Shown: positions 7,561 through 15,495, numbered from the stretch's first letter. The stretch is 21,961 nt of DNA from Erythrobacter donghaensis (GCF_001557325.1 NZ_LSJS01000158.1:1-21961), one strand, 5' to 3'. A program made the numbers and translations. The notes: generated from the sequence alone by a model not told the origin.

Positions 7561-8538
7561 ATGAAACTCCTGAAGCTTGTCCCCGACAACACCAACATCC
7601 AGTTCCTGAAACTGCGCGTGCCTTTCTTCGTGCTCAGCCTCGTGCTGATCGTGGGGAGCTGGATCGCGGTGGCAGTCAACGGCCTTGCCTTCGGCGTCGA
7701 CTTCGCCGGCGGACAGGAGGTGCGCATGACCTTCACCCAGCAGACCACCGCGCCGATCCCCTCGCTGCGCGAGAAGATCGCCGGGCTGGGCTACGGCGAG
7801 CCGGTGGTGCAGGAATTCGGCGCGCCCAACCAGGTCTCGATCCGCGTCAAGCTGCCCGACGGCGCCGAGGAGACTCCCGATGCCGCCAAGAAGATCGGCG
7901 AGCGGGTGATCGCGGCGGTCAGGGCCGACCACGCCGACGTCCGCGTCGACGGCAACGACACGGTTTCGGGCAAGGTCGCGGGCGAGTTCCGCAACCAGGC
8001 GATCCTCGCGCTGCTGGCGGCGATGGCGGCGGTCTCGCTCTATATCTGGGTGCGCTTCGAATGGCAGTTCGGCGTCGGCGCGATGTTCGCGCTGGTGCAC
8101 GACGTGTCGATCACGCTCGGCCTGTTCGCGCTGACCCAGTGGGAGTTCAGCCTGCAGATCGTCGCCGCGATCCTCGCGATCATCGGCTATTCGCTGAACG
8201 ACACCATCGTGGTCTACGACCGCATCCGCGAGAACCTCAAGAAATACCGCAAGATGGAGATGGGCGCGCTGCTCGACCTGTCGGTCAACGAGACGCTGGC
8301 GCGCACCGTCATGACCTCGCTGACGCTGTTCATCGCGCTGATCCCGCTGCTGCTCTTCGGCCCGCCGAGCCTGTTCGGCATGGTCGCGGCGATCACCGTG
8401 GGCCTGTTCGTGGGAACCTATTCCTCGATCTACATGGCCGGGCCGCTGCTGATCTGGATGGGGGTGACGACCAACAGCTTCGTCCCGACCGAAACCGCGC
8501 TCGACAAGCAGGAAAAGCTGGCAAAGGGGCAGGGGTAA
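7561..8538 (+). CDS. secF: protein translocase subunit SecF
   Basis: SecF is the second half of the SecDF proton-driven translocation motor in the inner membrane. The 325-residue protein has an N-terminal transmembrane helix followed by FGVDFAGGQEVRM, a periplasmic domain to about residue 140, and five further helices. The hallmark IIGYSLNDTIVVYDRIREN lies in helix 4, with MTSLTLFIALIPLLLFG beyond it. The ATG at 7561 follows GAGGAG by about nine bases. The gene ends 12 bases before the convergent glycosyltransferase gene, with no obvious intrinsic terminator between them. Confidence 0.96.
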   Translation: MKLLKLVPDNTNIQFLKLRVPFFVLSLVLIVGSWIAVAVNGLAFGVDFAGGQEVRMTFTQQTTAPIPSLREKIAGLGYGEPVVQEFGAPNQVSIRVKLPDGAEETPDAAKKIGERVIAAVRADHADVRVDGNDTVSGKVAGEFRNQAILALLAAMAAVSLYIWVRFEWQFGVGAMFALVHDVSITLGLFALTQWEFSLQIVAAILAIIGYSLNDTIVVYDRIRENLKKYRKMEMGALLDLSVNETLARTVMTSLTLFIALIPLLLFGPPSLFGMVAAITVGLFVGTYSSIYMAGPLLIWMGVTTNSFVPTETALDKQEKLAKGQG

Positions 8539-8550
8539 AGCGCGTCGCCC

Positions 8551-9735
8551 TCAGGCGGCCGTTACCAACCCCTCCCAATACGCCGCCAGTGCCGCCGCAT
8601 TGGCGTCCCAAGAAAACCCCTCGGTCAGCGCCGCCACCGCCTCGCGCGGAGGCGGGTTGTTGAGCACCGCGTTGATCCCGGCCGCCACGGCCTGCGGATT
8701 GCGCGCGACCAGTCGCCCAGCGACATCGCTCGCTATCAGCTCGCGCGCGCCGCCGACGTCGCAGGTCACCACCGGCGTCCCGCAGGCGAGCGCCTCGACC
8801 CAGGCATTGGCGAGGCCCTCGCTGGCCGTCGGCAGGACCATCACGTCCGCCGCCGAGAGGATCAGCGGCATCAGGTCATGGTCGATCGATCCGGCGAAGT
8901 GCACCCGATCTGCCACCCCCTCGCTCGCGGCAAGCGCCCTGAGACGCGCCTCGTCCTCGCCCTTGCCGACCAGCACCAGCCGCGCGCCGGGGATGTCGCG
9001 CAAGGCCTGAATGGCGATCGCCTGCCCCTTGCGCGCGATCAGCGCGCCCACGCAGGCGAGCAGCGGGGCATTGTCGGGCATGGCAAAGCCCAGCGCCTCG
9101 GACAGCTGGCGGCGCAGCTGGGTGTGTTCGAACGGGCGGAAACGGTCGCGATCAAGCCCGGTATAGTGCACCGTGATCTTGGCCTCATCCATTCCCATCG
9201 CCGCCATCTGCTCGGCCAGATCGCGGCTGACGGCGAGCAGTCCCTTCGCCGCCTGCGCTGCCGCCACCATTTGTGACCGGGCGAAATCATGCCGCCCCCA
9301 CAAGGTGATGTCACTCCCGCGCGCCTTGATCGAGAGCGGCAGGCGCAAGCCCCGCGCGATGATCGCCGCTGCCGGGCCGTCGGGGAAGAAGAACTGCGCA
9401 TCGACGAGATCGAAGGGCGCCTCGGCATGGAGGCGCCGCGCCAGCGGCAGCACGGCCCGCGCGATGGCGGCGGCGTTGCGGCGCGCGCCGATGCGCGGGA
9501 TCAGGGTGAAGTGCGGGCGGTTGATCGTGACGCCGCCTTCCTCGGCCACTGCGGGCAGGTCGGCGAGCGCGCGGTAGCGGCCGAGCGCCAGCGGGGGCAG
9601 GCCGACGGGATTGACCACCGTCACCCGCCAGTCCCCGCGCTTGGCCAGTGCCTCCAGCGAGCGCGCGACGAAGGTGCCGAACCGCGGGTTCACCGGGTTG
9701 GGATAGAGCGTGGAGAGGACGAGGACGTGCTTCAC
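8551..9735 (-). CDS. glycosyltransferase, GT4 family (GT-B fold)
   Basis: This is a retaining GT-B glycosyltransferase of the GT4 type, which usually transfers a sugar from a nucleotide donor to lipid-linked or polysaccharide acceptors. The 394 residues show an N-terminal acceptor domain starting VLVLSTLYPN, with NPRFGTFVARSLEAL, and a C-terminal donor domain. The donor domain has GALIARKGQ, LVLVGKGEDEARLR and the E-x7-E signature in ASEGLANAWVEA, followed by CGTPVVTCDVGG. The start is GTG at 9733-9735, supported by GGGAGG five to six bases upstream. It lies 24 bases downstream of the XRE regulator on the same strand and may be cotranscribed. Nothing nearby identifies the glycan, so the acceptor is unknown. 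Confidence 0.9.
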   Translation of the reverse strand: MKHVLVLSTLYPNPVNPRFGTFVARSLEALAKRGDWRVTVVNPVGLPPLALGRYRALADLPAVAEEGGVTINRPHFTLIPRIGARRNAAAIARAVLPLARRLHAEAPFDLVDAQFFFPDGPAAAIIARGLRLPLSIKARGSDITLWGRHDFARSQMVAAAQAAKGLLAVSRDLAEQMAAMGMDEAKITVHYTGLDRDRFRPFEHTQLRRQLSEALGFAMPDNAPLLACVGALIARKGQAIAIQALRDIPGARLVLVGKGEDEARLRALAASEGVADRVHFAGSIDHDLMPLILSAADVMVLPTASEGLANAWVEALACGTPVVTCDVGGARELIASDVAGRLVARNPQAVAAGINAVLNNPPPREAVAALTEGFSWDANAAALAAYWEGLVTAA

Positions 9736-9759
9736 GCCTGCCTCCCTACGGCCTCCATG

Positions 9760-10350
9760 TTAAAGCGCCCTAACCAGCATGAAGGCGACCGCGACCCAGG
9801 GCGGGTTGTCGACCACCACCTGTTTCACGCCGACGCCGGGGGGAAGGAGCCGGACGCGGGCGCCGTCGCGCTCGATCAGCCGCCCGAAGGCGAAGCGCCC
9901 GCCGGGCCGGGGGACGAGGCAATCGCGGTTCATGGCGCGGCCCAGGGACGATTGGTCCGCTTGCGGATCGAGCGGGCGCAGCCACACGAGGTCGCCCGGG
10001 CGGTATTCGCCGACGCTCTCGGTGACCGCGAGCACCATCGGGGAAGGGCCGTCACCTTCGGCGAGCGCGCTCGGCGCAAGCGCCTCGCGCGGGGCGGTGA
10101 GGGGCTGGGGGCCGGCGGCGGTCAGATCGGCGACGATCTGCGCCGGGGCGGCCGCCTCGGCGCGCATCAGGCTGGCGGGCTCGACGCCGAGCGCTGCGGC
10201 GATCTTGTTCATCCATCCGAGCGAGAGCTGGCGCATCCCGGTCTCGAGCCGCCCGATGGTCTGCGCGGTGGTCGGCGGATCGCAGGCGGCGGCGAGATCG
10301 GCCAGCGTCAGCCCCTTGGCCTTGCGGATGTCGCGGATGCGGTTGGTCAT
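9760..10350 (-). CDS. XRE-family helix-turn-helix regulator with an S24/LexA-like C-terminal region
   Basis: The protein has 196 residues. Residues 4-62 form a Cro/C1-type helix-turn-helix: IRDIRKAKGLTLADLAAACD, then TAQTIGRLETGMRQLS and an amphipathic helix through IAAALGV. After an Ala/Pro-rich linker, residues 100-196 resemble the beta-barrel of S24-type repressors (YRPGDLVWLRP, FAFGRLIERDG, WVAVAFMLVRAL). The Ser/Lys self-cleavage pair is not evident, so it is probably a non-cleavable ligand-responsive or dimerisation domain (inference). The ATG at 10348-10350 is preceded by GAGGG, which lies inside a hairpin formed by the repeat element upstream. It is divergent from the DUF6456-like gene. 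Confidence 0.8.
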   Translation of the reverse strand: MTNRIRDIRKAKGLTLADLAAACDPPTTAQTIGRLETGMRQLSLGWMNKIAAALGVEPASLMRAEAAAPAQIVADLTAAGPQPLTAPREALAPSALAEGDGPSPMVLAVTESVGEYRPGDLVWLRPLDPQADQSSLGRAMNRDCLVPRPGGRFAFGRLIERDGARVRLLPPGVGVKQVVVDNPPWVAVAFMLVRAL

Positions 10351-10355
10351 GCCAT

Positions 10356-10447
10356 GCCCTCAAGTAGCGAAGCGGTAGGGCGACAAGGACTCGCCCTCGA
10401 GTAGCGGTTGCCCAGCACAGCCGAAGGCTGAACCGGTAGGGCGACAA
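10356..10447 (-). repeat. two related hairpin-forming repeat units in the regulator leader
   Basis: Unit A (10356-10386) and unit B (10393-10447) share a 14-base left end, gccctc(a/g)agtagcg, and an identical 14-base right end, cggtagggcgacaa. They differ in the middle: 3 bases in A, 27 in B. In each unit GCCCT pairs with AGGGC, and unit B carries an extra small stem CAGCC/GGCTG (10418-10430). In the minus-strand transcript the 3' arm of unit A contains the GAGGG ribosome-binding site of the XRE regulator. This could be a REP-like element or a regulatory leader; copies elsewhere in the genome cannot be checked here. Confidence 0.65.
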
Positions 10448-10509
10448 AGAACACCCCAACAGAAAAAATAACCGGATTGGTTTCTTCTTTCCTACAGATG
10501 ATCTTTGTT

Positions 10510-10522
10510 GGCAAGTCTTGCC
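10510..10522. promoter_or_regulatory. 13-bp palindrome, candidate operator
   Basis: GGCAAG-T-CTTGCC is a perfect palindrome with a single central base. It lies in the unusually AT-rich part of the divergent region, 24 bases before the DUF6456-like start codon. A dimeric repressor such as the neighbouring XRE protein could bind it, but this is inference only. Confidence 0.3.
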
Positions 10523-10545
10523 GGAAACAACCGGAGGATCTGACC

Positions 10546-11028
10546 ATGAAGCGCCATCTCGTCGAACGCGAACTGACTTCCGAAGGCCCGCGCCAGCGCC
10601 CGGCGGGGCCGGGGGGTCTGGCGCGCTCGCGCTCGGTGACGGTCAATCTCGCCGAGAGCCCGCTCGCCTGGCTGCACGCGCGCGGGCACCTGTCGGAGCG
10701 GCTGTTCGACGCGGGCGAGGCGCTGCGCGCCGATTACGAGCGCGCCCAGCTGCCCGCGAGCATCACCATGCGCTGGGACCCGGTGCGCGCAAAGTCGACC
10801 GCGCCCGGCGGGCTCGACCCGAGCGAGAAGCAGATCGCCGCGCGCCGCCGCTTCGACGGGGCGATCAGCGCGGCGGGGCGCGGGCTCGAGGACATCCTGT
10901 GGCGCGTGGTCTGCGCGGGCGAGCCGCTGCCCGAGGCCGAGAAGCGCCTCGGCTGGCCCTCGCGCAGCGGCAAGCTGGTGCTCAGGATCGCGCTCGAGCG
11001 GGTGGCGGACTATTACCGGATCAGGTGA
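10546..11028 (+). CDS. DUF6456-like domain protein
   Basis: The protein has 160 residues with no signal peptide or membrane segment. The conserved-looking core runs from ESPLAWLHARGHLSE through LFDAGEALRADYERAQLPAS and MRWDPVRAK. It continues as LDPSEKQIAARRRFDGAISAAG and ILWRVVCAGEPLPEAEKRLGWP, ending SGKLVLRIALERVADYYRI. I recognise this as the DUF6456 type found in alphaproteobacteria. The last part, with GWPSRSGKLVLRIALERV, has the look of a helix-turn-helix, so a DNA-binding role is plausible but unproven. The ATG at 10546 follows GGAGG by nine bases; an in-frame TTG at 10477 lacks support. The 3' end overlaps the convergent glycosylase gene by eight bases. The divergent neighbour is the XRE regulator. 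Confidence 0.75.
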   Translation: MKRHLVERELTSEGPRQRPAGPGGLARSRSVTVNLAESPLAWLHARGHLSERLFDAGEALRADYERAQLPASITMRWDPVRAKSTAPGGLDPSEKQIAARRRFDGAISAAGRGLEDILWRVVCAGEPLPEAEKRLGWPSRSGKLVLRIALERVADYYRIR

Positions 11029-11620
11029 GGCGGGCGGCAACCGCCGCGCGCAGGGCGGGGAGCACCTCGGCCTCGAACCACGGGTGCTTGGCCATCCACA
11101 GCCGCGAACGCCATGCGGGGTGGGGGAGCGCGATGCGATTGCCGAACTGCCCGAAGGCGCGCACCCGCTCGGTGAGCGACAGCCGCCTGGCCTCGGGCAG
11201 GTAGCGGGCCTGGGCATGGGTGCCGACCAGCAGCGTGAGGCGATCCTCGGGCAGGTGGGCGAGCACCGCATCGTGCCACTGCGGCGCGCATTCGCGGCGC
11301 GGCGGGGCGTCGCCGCCCGCCGCCTTGCCGGGGTAGCAGAACCCCATCGGCATCTGCGCGACCTTGTCCTCGTCGTAGAACAGCGCCTTGTCGATGCCGA
11401 GCCAGTCGCGCAGCCGGTCGCCGCTGTCATCGTCCCACGGCACCCCGGAGAGGTGAACCTTGGTGCCCGGCGCCTGCCCGATGATGAGGACGCGCGCACT
11501 GGCCGAGAAGCGCGTGATCGGGCGCGGCCCGAGCGGCAGGTGCGCGGCGCACAGGGTGCAGGCGGCGATGCGCGCCCGAAGCTGTTCGACGGTGTCCCCC
11601 GGTGCCGTGGGGCCGCTCAT
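11021..11620 (-). CDS. uracil-DNA glycosylase family protein with [4Fe-4S] cysteines
   Basis: This protein belongs to the UDG superfamily near families 4/5, which excise uracil or other damaged bases from DNA. The 199 residues carry the four cysteines expected to hold a [4Fe-4S] cluster (Cys21, Cys24, Cys95, Cys111). The active-site loop is IIGQAPGTKVHLSG with WDDDSGDRLRDWLGID following, and the second motif, HPAW, is near residue 167. The ATG at 11618-11620 overlaps the stop of the ABC-F gene (ATGA), so the two are coupled in one operon. Activity on uracil is not assured, since some members of this branch are named only by fold. Confidence 0.83.
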   Translation of the reverse strand: MSGPTAPGDTVEQLRARIAACTLCAAHLPLGPRPITRFSASARVLIIGQAPGTKVHLSGVPWDDDSGDRLRDWLGIDKALFYDEDKVAQMPMGFCYPGKAAGGDAPPRRECAPQWHDAVLAHLPEDRLTLLVGTHAQARYLPEARRLSLTERVRAFGQFGNRIALPHPAWRSRLWMAKHPWFEAEVLPALRAAVAARLT

Positions 11621-13452
11621 CCCTCGACCAGCTCGGCGAGGGTGAGCCAGCGCTCCTCGGCCGCGTCCTTCTCGGCCCGGGCATTGGCGATGCCTTGCGA
11701 GATCGCGGCGAAGCGGGCGGGGTCGGCGGTGTAGAGCGCGGGGTCGCCGAGCAGCGCCTCGCCCTTGGCGATCGCGGCCTCGAGTTCGGCGATCCGGGCG
11801 GGCAGGATCTCGTAATCGCGCTGGTCCTTGTAGGACAGTTTCGGGGCGGAGGCAGGCCGGGCGGCGGCGGCTGGTTGTTGCGCAGGTGTTGCAGGGTATT
11901 GCGCGGGTTGTTGCGCGGTTTTGGCGGGTTTGTGCGCAGGCTGTCGCCTGGCTTCCCAATCGGCATAACCGCCTGCGACAATGTCCACCTTGCCCGACCC
12001 GTCGAGCCCGAGGGTGATGGTGACGGTGCGGTCGAGGAAGTCGCGGTCGTGGCTGACGATGAGCACGGTGCCCTCGAAGTCGGCGATGACTTCCTGAAGC
12101 AGATCAAGGGTTTCAAGGTCGAGGTCGTTGGTCGGCTCGTCGAGCACCAGGAGGTTGGCGGTGCGGGCGAACTCGCGGGCGAGCAGCAGGCGGGAGCGCT
12201 CGCCCCCCGAGAGGATGCCGACCTTGGTGTCGACCAGGCCCGGATCGAACAGGAAGTCCTTGAGATAGGCCATGACATGCTTGCGCACGCCCCTGACATC
12301 GATCCAGTCGCCTCCTTCCGCGAGGATCTGGCGGACCGTCGCCCCCGGTTCGAGGAGCTTCCGCTGCTGGTCGATCATCACGCCCGACAGGGTGCGCGCA
12401 TGAGTGACCGAACCGGTGTCGCTCTCGATCTCTTTGGTGAGCAATTTCAACAGCGTGGTCTTGCCCGCGCCGTTCGCGCCGACGATGCCGATGCGGTCGC
12501 CGTTCTGGATGCGCAGGGAGAAGGGCTTGATGACCGCGCGCTCCCCGTAAGTCTTTGAAATATTGTCGGCGACGATCACCGACTTGGACTTGAAGTCGTC
12601 ATCCGAGGCGAGCTTCAGTTTGGCGGTGCCAGCGCCCGAGATCATCGCCGCCCTGACAGCGCGCATCTGGTGCAGCTTCTCGAGCCGCCCCTGATTGCGC
12701 TTGCGCCTTGCGGTGACCCCGCGCTCGAGCCAGTGCGCCTCGATTTTCAGTTTCGCATCAAGGCGTTCCGCATTGCGGGCCTCCTCGGCGTAGACGGTTT
12801 CCTCCCACGCCTCGTAGCCGCCGAAGCCGATCTCCTTGCGGCGCATGGTCCCGCGGTCGAGCCACAGGGTCGCGCGGGTCAGGCGGGTGAGGAAGGTGCG
12901 GTCGTGGCTGATCGTGATGAAGGCGCCGCGGTAGCGGCTGAGCCAGTCCTCGAGCCAGTCGATCGCGGCGAGATCCAAGTGGTTGGTGGGCTCGTCGAGC
13001 AGCAGCAGATCGGGCTCCTGCGCCAGCGCGCGGGCGATGGCGGCGCGGCGCTTCTCGCCCCCGCTGGCGGTGGCGGCGGGGCGGCTCATGTCGATGCCGA
13101 GCTGGCCGGCGATGGCCTCGACCTCGTGGGCCGCCGGCGCATCCTCGCCGCCAATCGCGAAGTCCATCAGCGTGGCGTAGGGCGCGAAATCGGGATCCTG
13201 TTCGAGGAACACGATGCGCGTGCCCGGCTTGACCCGTCGCGCCCCGCGGTCCGCCTCCAGCCGCCCGGCGATGAGCCGCAGCAGCGTCGTCTTGCCCGCA
13301 CCGTTGCGGCCGATCAGCGCGAGGCGGTCGCCGGGGAGCACATGGAGATCGATCGGCGCCGCGCCGCTGGTCGGCGTCGGCCCGCCGAACAGCCAGCGGC
13401 CGCCCTGCTGCAAGGCCACGCCTTCGAGCGAGAAGATGGGGGGCTGTGCCAT
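11617..13452 (-). CDS. uup: ABC-F family ATPase, Uup type
   Basis: This is a soluble protein with two ATP-binding cassettes and no membrane domain. ABC-F proteins act on ribosomes, and Uup is also linked to DNA-junction processing and transposon precise excision. Cassette 1 has GRNGAGKTT (about residues 48-56), SGGEKRR and LLLLDEPTNHLDL. Cassette 2 has GANGAGKTT (about 324), LSGGERSRLLLA and LLVLDEPTNDLDL. The interdomain linker is Arg/Lys-rich (ARRKRNQGRLEKL). A Gln/Pro/Ala-rich spacer follows cassette 2, leading to a C-terminal coiled coil (LPARIAELEAAIAKGEALLG), the feature that distinguishes Uup from EttA and other ABC-F proteins. I chose ATG at 13450-13452 (611 residues); GTG at 13464 would add four residues. 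The stop overlaps the UDG-family start. Confidence 0.9.
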   Translation of the reverse strand: MAQPPIFSLEGVALQQGGRWLFGGPTPTSGAAPIDLHVLPGDRLALIGRNGAGKTTLLRLIAGRLEADRGARRVKPGTRIVFLEQDPDFAPYATLMDFAIGGEDAPAAHEVEAIAGQLGIDMSRPAATASGGEKRRAAIARALAQEPDLLLLDEPTNHLDLAAIDWLEDWLSRYRGAFITISHDRTFLTRLTRATLWLDRGTMRRKEIGFGGYEAWEETVYAEEARNAERLDAKLKIEAHWLERGVTARRKRNQGRLEKLHQMRAVRAAMISGAGTAKLKLASDDDFKSKSVIVADNISKTYGERAVIKPFSLRIQNGDRIGIVGANGAGKTTLLKLLTKEIESDTGSVTHARTLSGVMIDQQRKLLEPGATVRQILAEGGDWIDVRGVRKHVMAYLKDFLFDPGLVDTKVGILSGGERSRLLLAREFARTANLLVLDEPTNDLDLETLDLLQEVIADFEGTVLIVSHDRDFLDRTVTITLGLDGSGKVDIVAGGYADWEARRQPAHKPAKTAQQPAQYPATPAQQPAAAARPASAPKLSYKDQRDYEILPARIAELEAAIAKGEALLGDPALYTADPARFAAISQGIANARAEKDAAEERWLTLAELVEG

Positions 13453-13577
13453 GGTGCGCCGCACCTAGGGGCTCGAGGCCCGAGCGGCAAGGGCACGCCG
13501 CAAGCCCGCCCGCCTTGCCGGTTCAGTCGCGCGAAAGGCGGGGCGCTCCAAAGCCGCGGCGAACCGGAGGAATTGCC

Positions 13578-14309
13578 ATGTTGAAGCCCGTCGCCACCCT
13601 CGCTGCCGCCTCGGCGCTGATGCTGCCCGCCGCCGCCTTCGCCGCGCCGCAGGTGAATCTTGCGCCGACCGGGCCGGTTATCGAGCTCAGCATCACCGAG
13701 AGCATCGAGGCCGCACCCGATCAGGCGACGGTCGGTGCGGGGGTTACTACCACCGCGCCCACGGCGACCGAGGCGATGCGGCAGAACGCCGCCGAGATGG
13801 CCAGGGTCATCGCCCGCATCAAGGCATCGGGGATCGCCGAGAAGGACATCCAGACCACCGGCGTCGCGCTTGGCCCGCAATATGACTATCAGAACGGCGG
13901 CCCGGTGTTCCGCGGCTATCAGGCCAGCAATCGGGTCAGCGTCATCCTGCGCAAGATCGATGATACCGGCCGCGTGCTCGATGCGCTGGTCGAGGCCGGC
14001 GCGACCGACATCGGCGGGCCGAGCTTCGCCATTGCCGACGACACTGCCCTGAAGGCGCAGGCGCGCAAGGCTGCGGTCGCGCGCGGCGCGGCGCAGGCGC
14101 GGGCCTATGCCGCGATGCTCGGCTATGAGGATGTGCGGGTGCTGGCTGTCTCGGAGGGCATTGCGGGCAATGTGGTCCCCTACGCCGCGACCAAGACGGT
14201 GGCGCTCGAGGCGACCGCGACTCCCATCCAGCCCGGCCAGGTCGCGACCGGGGTGAGCGTCACCATCACCTACGAACTGCTCGGCCAAGCCGCCGCCGGA
14301 ACGAAGTGA
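13578..14309 (+). CDS. SIMPL (DUF541) domain periplasmic protein
   Basis: This is a 243-residue exported protein. A signal peptide covers residues 1-22, with probable cleavage after AAAFA. The mature part is one SIMPL/DUF541 domain: VIELSITESIEAAPDQATVG, TEAMRQNAAEMARVIARIKASGI, DIQTTGVALGPQYDY, RKIDDTGRVLDALVEAGATDIGG, and the C-terminal beta strand VSVTITYELLG. SIMPL proteins such as YggE are linked to envelope and oxidative stress tolerance, but their biochemical role is poorly defined. The ATG at 13578 follows GGAGG by about seven bases. It is divergent from uup with about 125 bases between them. Confidence 0.9.
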   Translation: MLKPVATLAAASALMLPAAAFAAPQVNLAPTGPVIELSITESIEAAPDQATVGAGVTTTAPTATEAMRQNAAEMARVIARIKASGIAEKDIQTTGVALGPQYDYQNGGPVFRGYQASNRVSVILRKIDDTGRVLDALVEAGATDIGGPSFAIADDTALKAQARKAAVARGAAQARAYAAMLGYEDVRVLAVSEGIAGNVVPYAATKTVALEATATPIQPGQVATGVSVTITYELLGQAAAGTK

Positions 14310-14321
14310 GCCATTCACGGC

Positions 14322-14350
14322 TTGTTCAATGGACATCACCTAGGCACAAT
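14322..14350 (+). promoter_or_regulatory. candidate promoter giving a leaderless PepSY-like mRNA
   Basis: TTGTTC (14322-14327) and CACAAT (14345-14350) are 17 bases apart. Six bases follow before the ATG at 14357, so transcription would be expected to begin at or next to that start codon. No Shine-Dalgarno is present before it. Confidence 0.4.
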
Positions 14351-14356
14351 CCTGTC

Positions 14357-14668
14357 ATGAACGCCCGCTCCGCCCTTCTTTTCGCTTCGCTTGCCGCCGC
14401 CATGCTGGCGAGCGCGCCCGCACGCGCCGAGCCCGACAAGCTGCGCGGCGAGCAAGGCGAGGCACGGCGCGAGGCGCAGGCGGGCAACATCATGCGCTCG
14501 GGCGAGATCGAGGCGAAGATCCTGCCCCAGATGCGCGATGCCGAATATCTGGGCTTTGCCTATGATTCGACCGCGCGCGCCTATCGCCTCAAGTTCATCA
14601 AGGATGGCCGCGTGACCTATGTCGATGTCGACGCCCGCACCGGGCGGATCATCGGCCGTTCGCGCTGA
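14357..14668 (+). CDS. small secreted PepSY-like protein
   Basis: The protein has 103 residues. A signal peptide spans residues 1 to about 24 (LLFASLAAAMLASAPARA). The mature region has EIEAKILPQMRDAEYLGFAYDS, then YRLKFIKDGRVTYVDVDARTGRIIGRSR. This is the strand-turn pattern of a PepSY domain, in which the last strand reads V-D-x-x-TG-x-I-hydrophobic. PepSY proteins often inhibit peptidases or sense envelope conditions, and small ones commonly precede OmpR-type regulators in this group. The ATG at 14357 has no Shine-Dalgarno and may be read from a leaderless mRNA. It is followed by the response regulator 121 bases downstream. Confidence 0.8.
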   Translation: MNARSALLFASLAAAMLASAPARAEPDKLRGEQGEARREAQAGNIMRSGEIEAKILPQMRDAEYLGFAYDSTARAYRLKFIKDGRVTYVDVDARTGRIIGRSR

Positions 14669-14789
14669 GCAGGGCAGGCATGGCCATTGAGCGGGGGAAA
14701 GCGGCCCGGCAGGTGCTGAGCGCTTGCTTGACGCGTCACCGCCAAAAGCGCACGAACCCAGCGGACATCAACCAGGAAACCGGGGACCC

Positions 14790-15467
14790 ATGCGCATTCT
14801 GATCGTCGAAGACGAACCCACACTGGGCGCGCAGCTGAAGGCGACGCTCGAAGGCCAGGGCTATGCCGTTGACCTCTCGGTCGATGGCGAGGACGGGCAC
14901 TTCATGGGCTCGACCGAGGATTACGACGCGGTGGTGCTCGATCTCGGCCTGCCCGAGATTGACGGGCTGACCGTGCTCGGCATGTGGCGGCGCGAGGGCC
15001 GCGCCTTCCCGGTGCTGGTGCTGACCGCGCGCGACAGCTGGTCGGACAAGGTCGCGGGCCTCGATGCGGGCGCCGACGATTATCTCGCCAAGCCCTTCCA
15101 GACCGAGGAGCTGATCGCCCGCCTGCGCGCGCTGATCCGCCGCGCTTCGGGCAATACTTCCTCCGAACTGACTGCGGGCGACGTGCGGCTGGACACCCGT
15201 TCGGGCCGCGTGACGCTCGCGGGCGAGCCGGTCAAGCTGACCGCGCAGGAATACAAGCTGCTCTCCTACCTCATGCACCACAAGGGCAAGGTGGTGAGCC
15301 GCACCGAACTGATCGAACATATCTACGATCAGGATTTCGACCGGGATTCGAACACCATCGAAGTCTTCGTCACCCGCATCCGCAAGAAGCTCGGCGCAGA
15401 CGTGATCACCACCATCCGTGGCCTCGGTTACAGCCTCGACGACCCCGCCGACCAGCCGCGCGCCTGA
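14790..15467 (+). CDS. OmpR/PhoP-family response regulator
   Basis: This is a 225-residue two-component regulator. The receiver domain (residues 1-115) has the acidic pair EDE at 8-10, the phospho-acceptor Asp51 in VVLDLGLP, Thr79 and Lys101 in DDYLAKPF. The C-terminal winged helix (about 128-220) has LTAQEYKLLSYLMHHKGKVV, SRTELIEHIYD, then SNTIEVFVTRIRKKLG and the closing TIRGLGYSL. The ATG at 14790 gives the canonical receiver start MRILIVEDE; the in-frame TTG at 14724 would add an unlikely extension. TTGACG at 14728-14733 could be a -35 element, but no good -10 follows. It is directly upstream of, and presumably paired with, the sensor kinase. Confidence 0.94.
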   Translation: MRILIVEDEPTLGAQLKATLEGQGYAVDLSVDGEDGHFMGSTEDYDAVVLDLGLPEIDGLTVLGMWRREGRAFPVLVLTARDSWSDKVAGLDAGADDYLAKPFQTEELIARLRALIRRASGNTSSELTAGDVRLDTRSGRVTLAGEPVKLTAQEYKLLSYLMHHKGKVVSRTELIEHIYDQDFDRDSNTIEVFVTRIRKKLGADVITTIRGLGYSLDDPADQPRA

Positions 15468-15495
15468 GGCGCCGGCGGGCGGCGGCGATGCTCCC

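Noticed and set aside
11870..11960. repeat-like TTGTTGCGC pattern on the plus strand
   Set aside because: It is the Gln/Pro/Ala-rich linker of the ABC-F protein written in few codons, so it is explained by coding sequence.
11602..12558. 318-codon open frame on the plus strand
   Set aside because: It is antisense to the second half of the ABC-F gene, with a Gly/Val/Asp-rich translation and no motif.
13465..13577. promoters in the divergent uup/SIMPL gap
   Set aside because: TTGCCG at 13515 has no acceptable -10 partner at 16-18 bases, and nothing else stands out.
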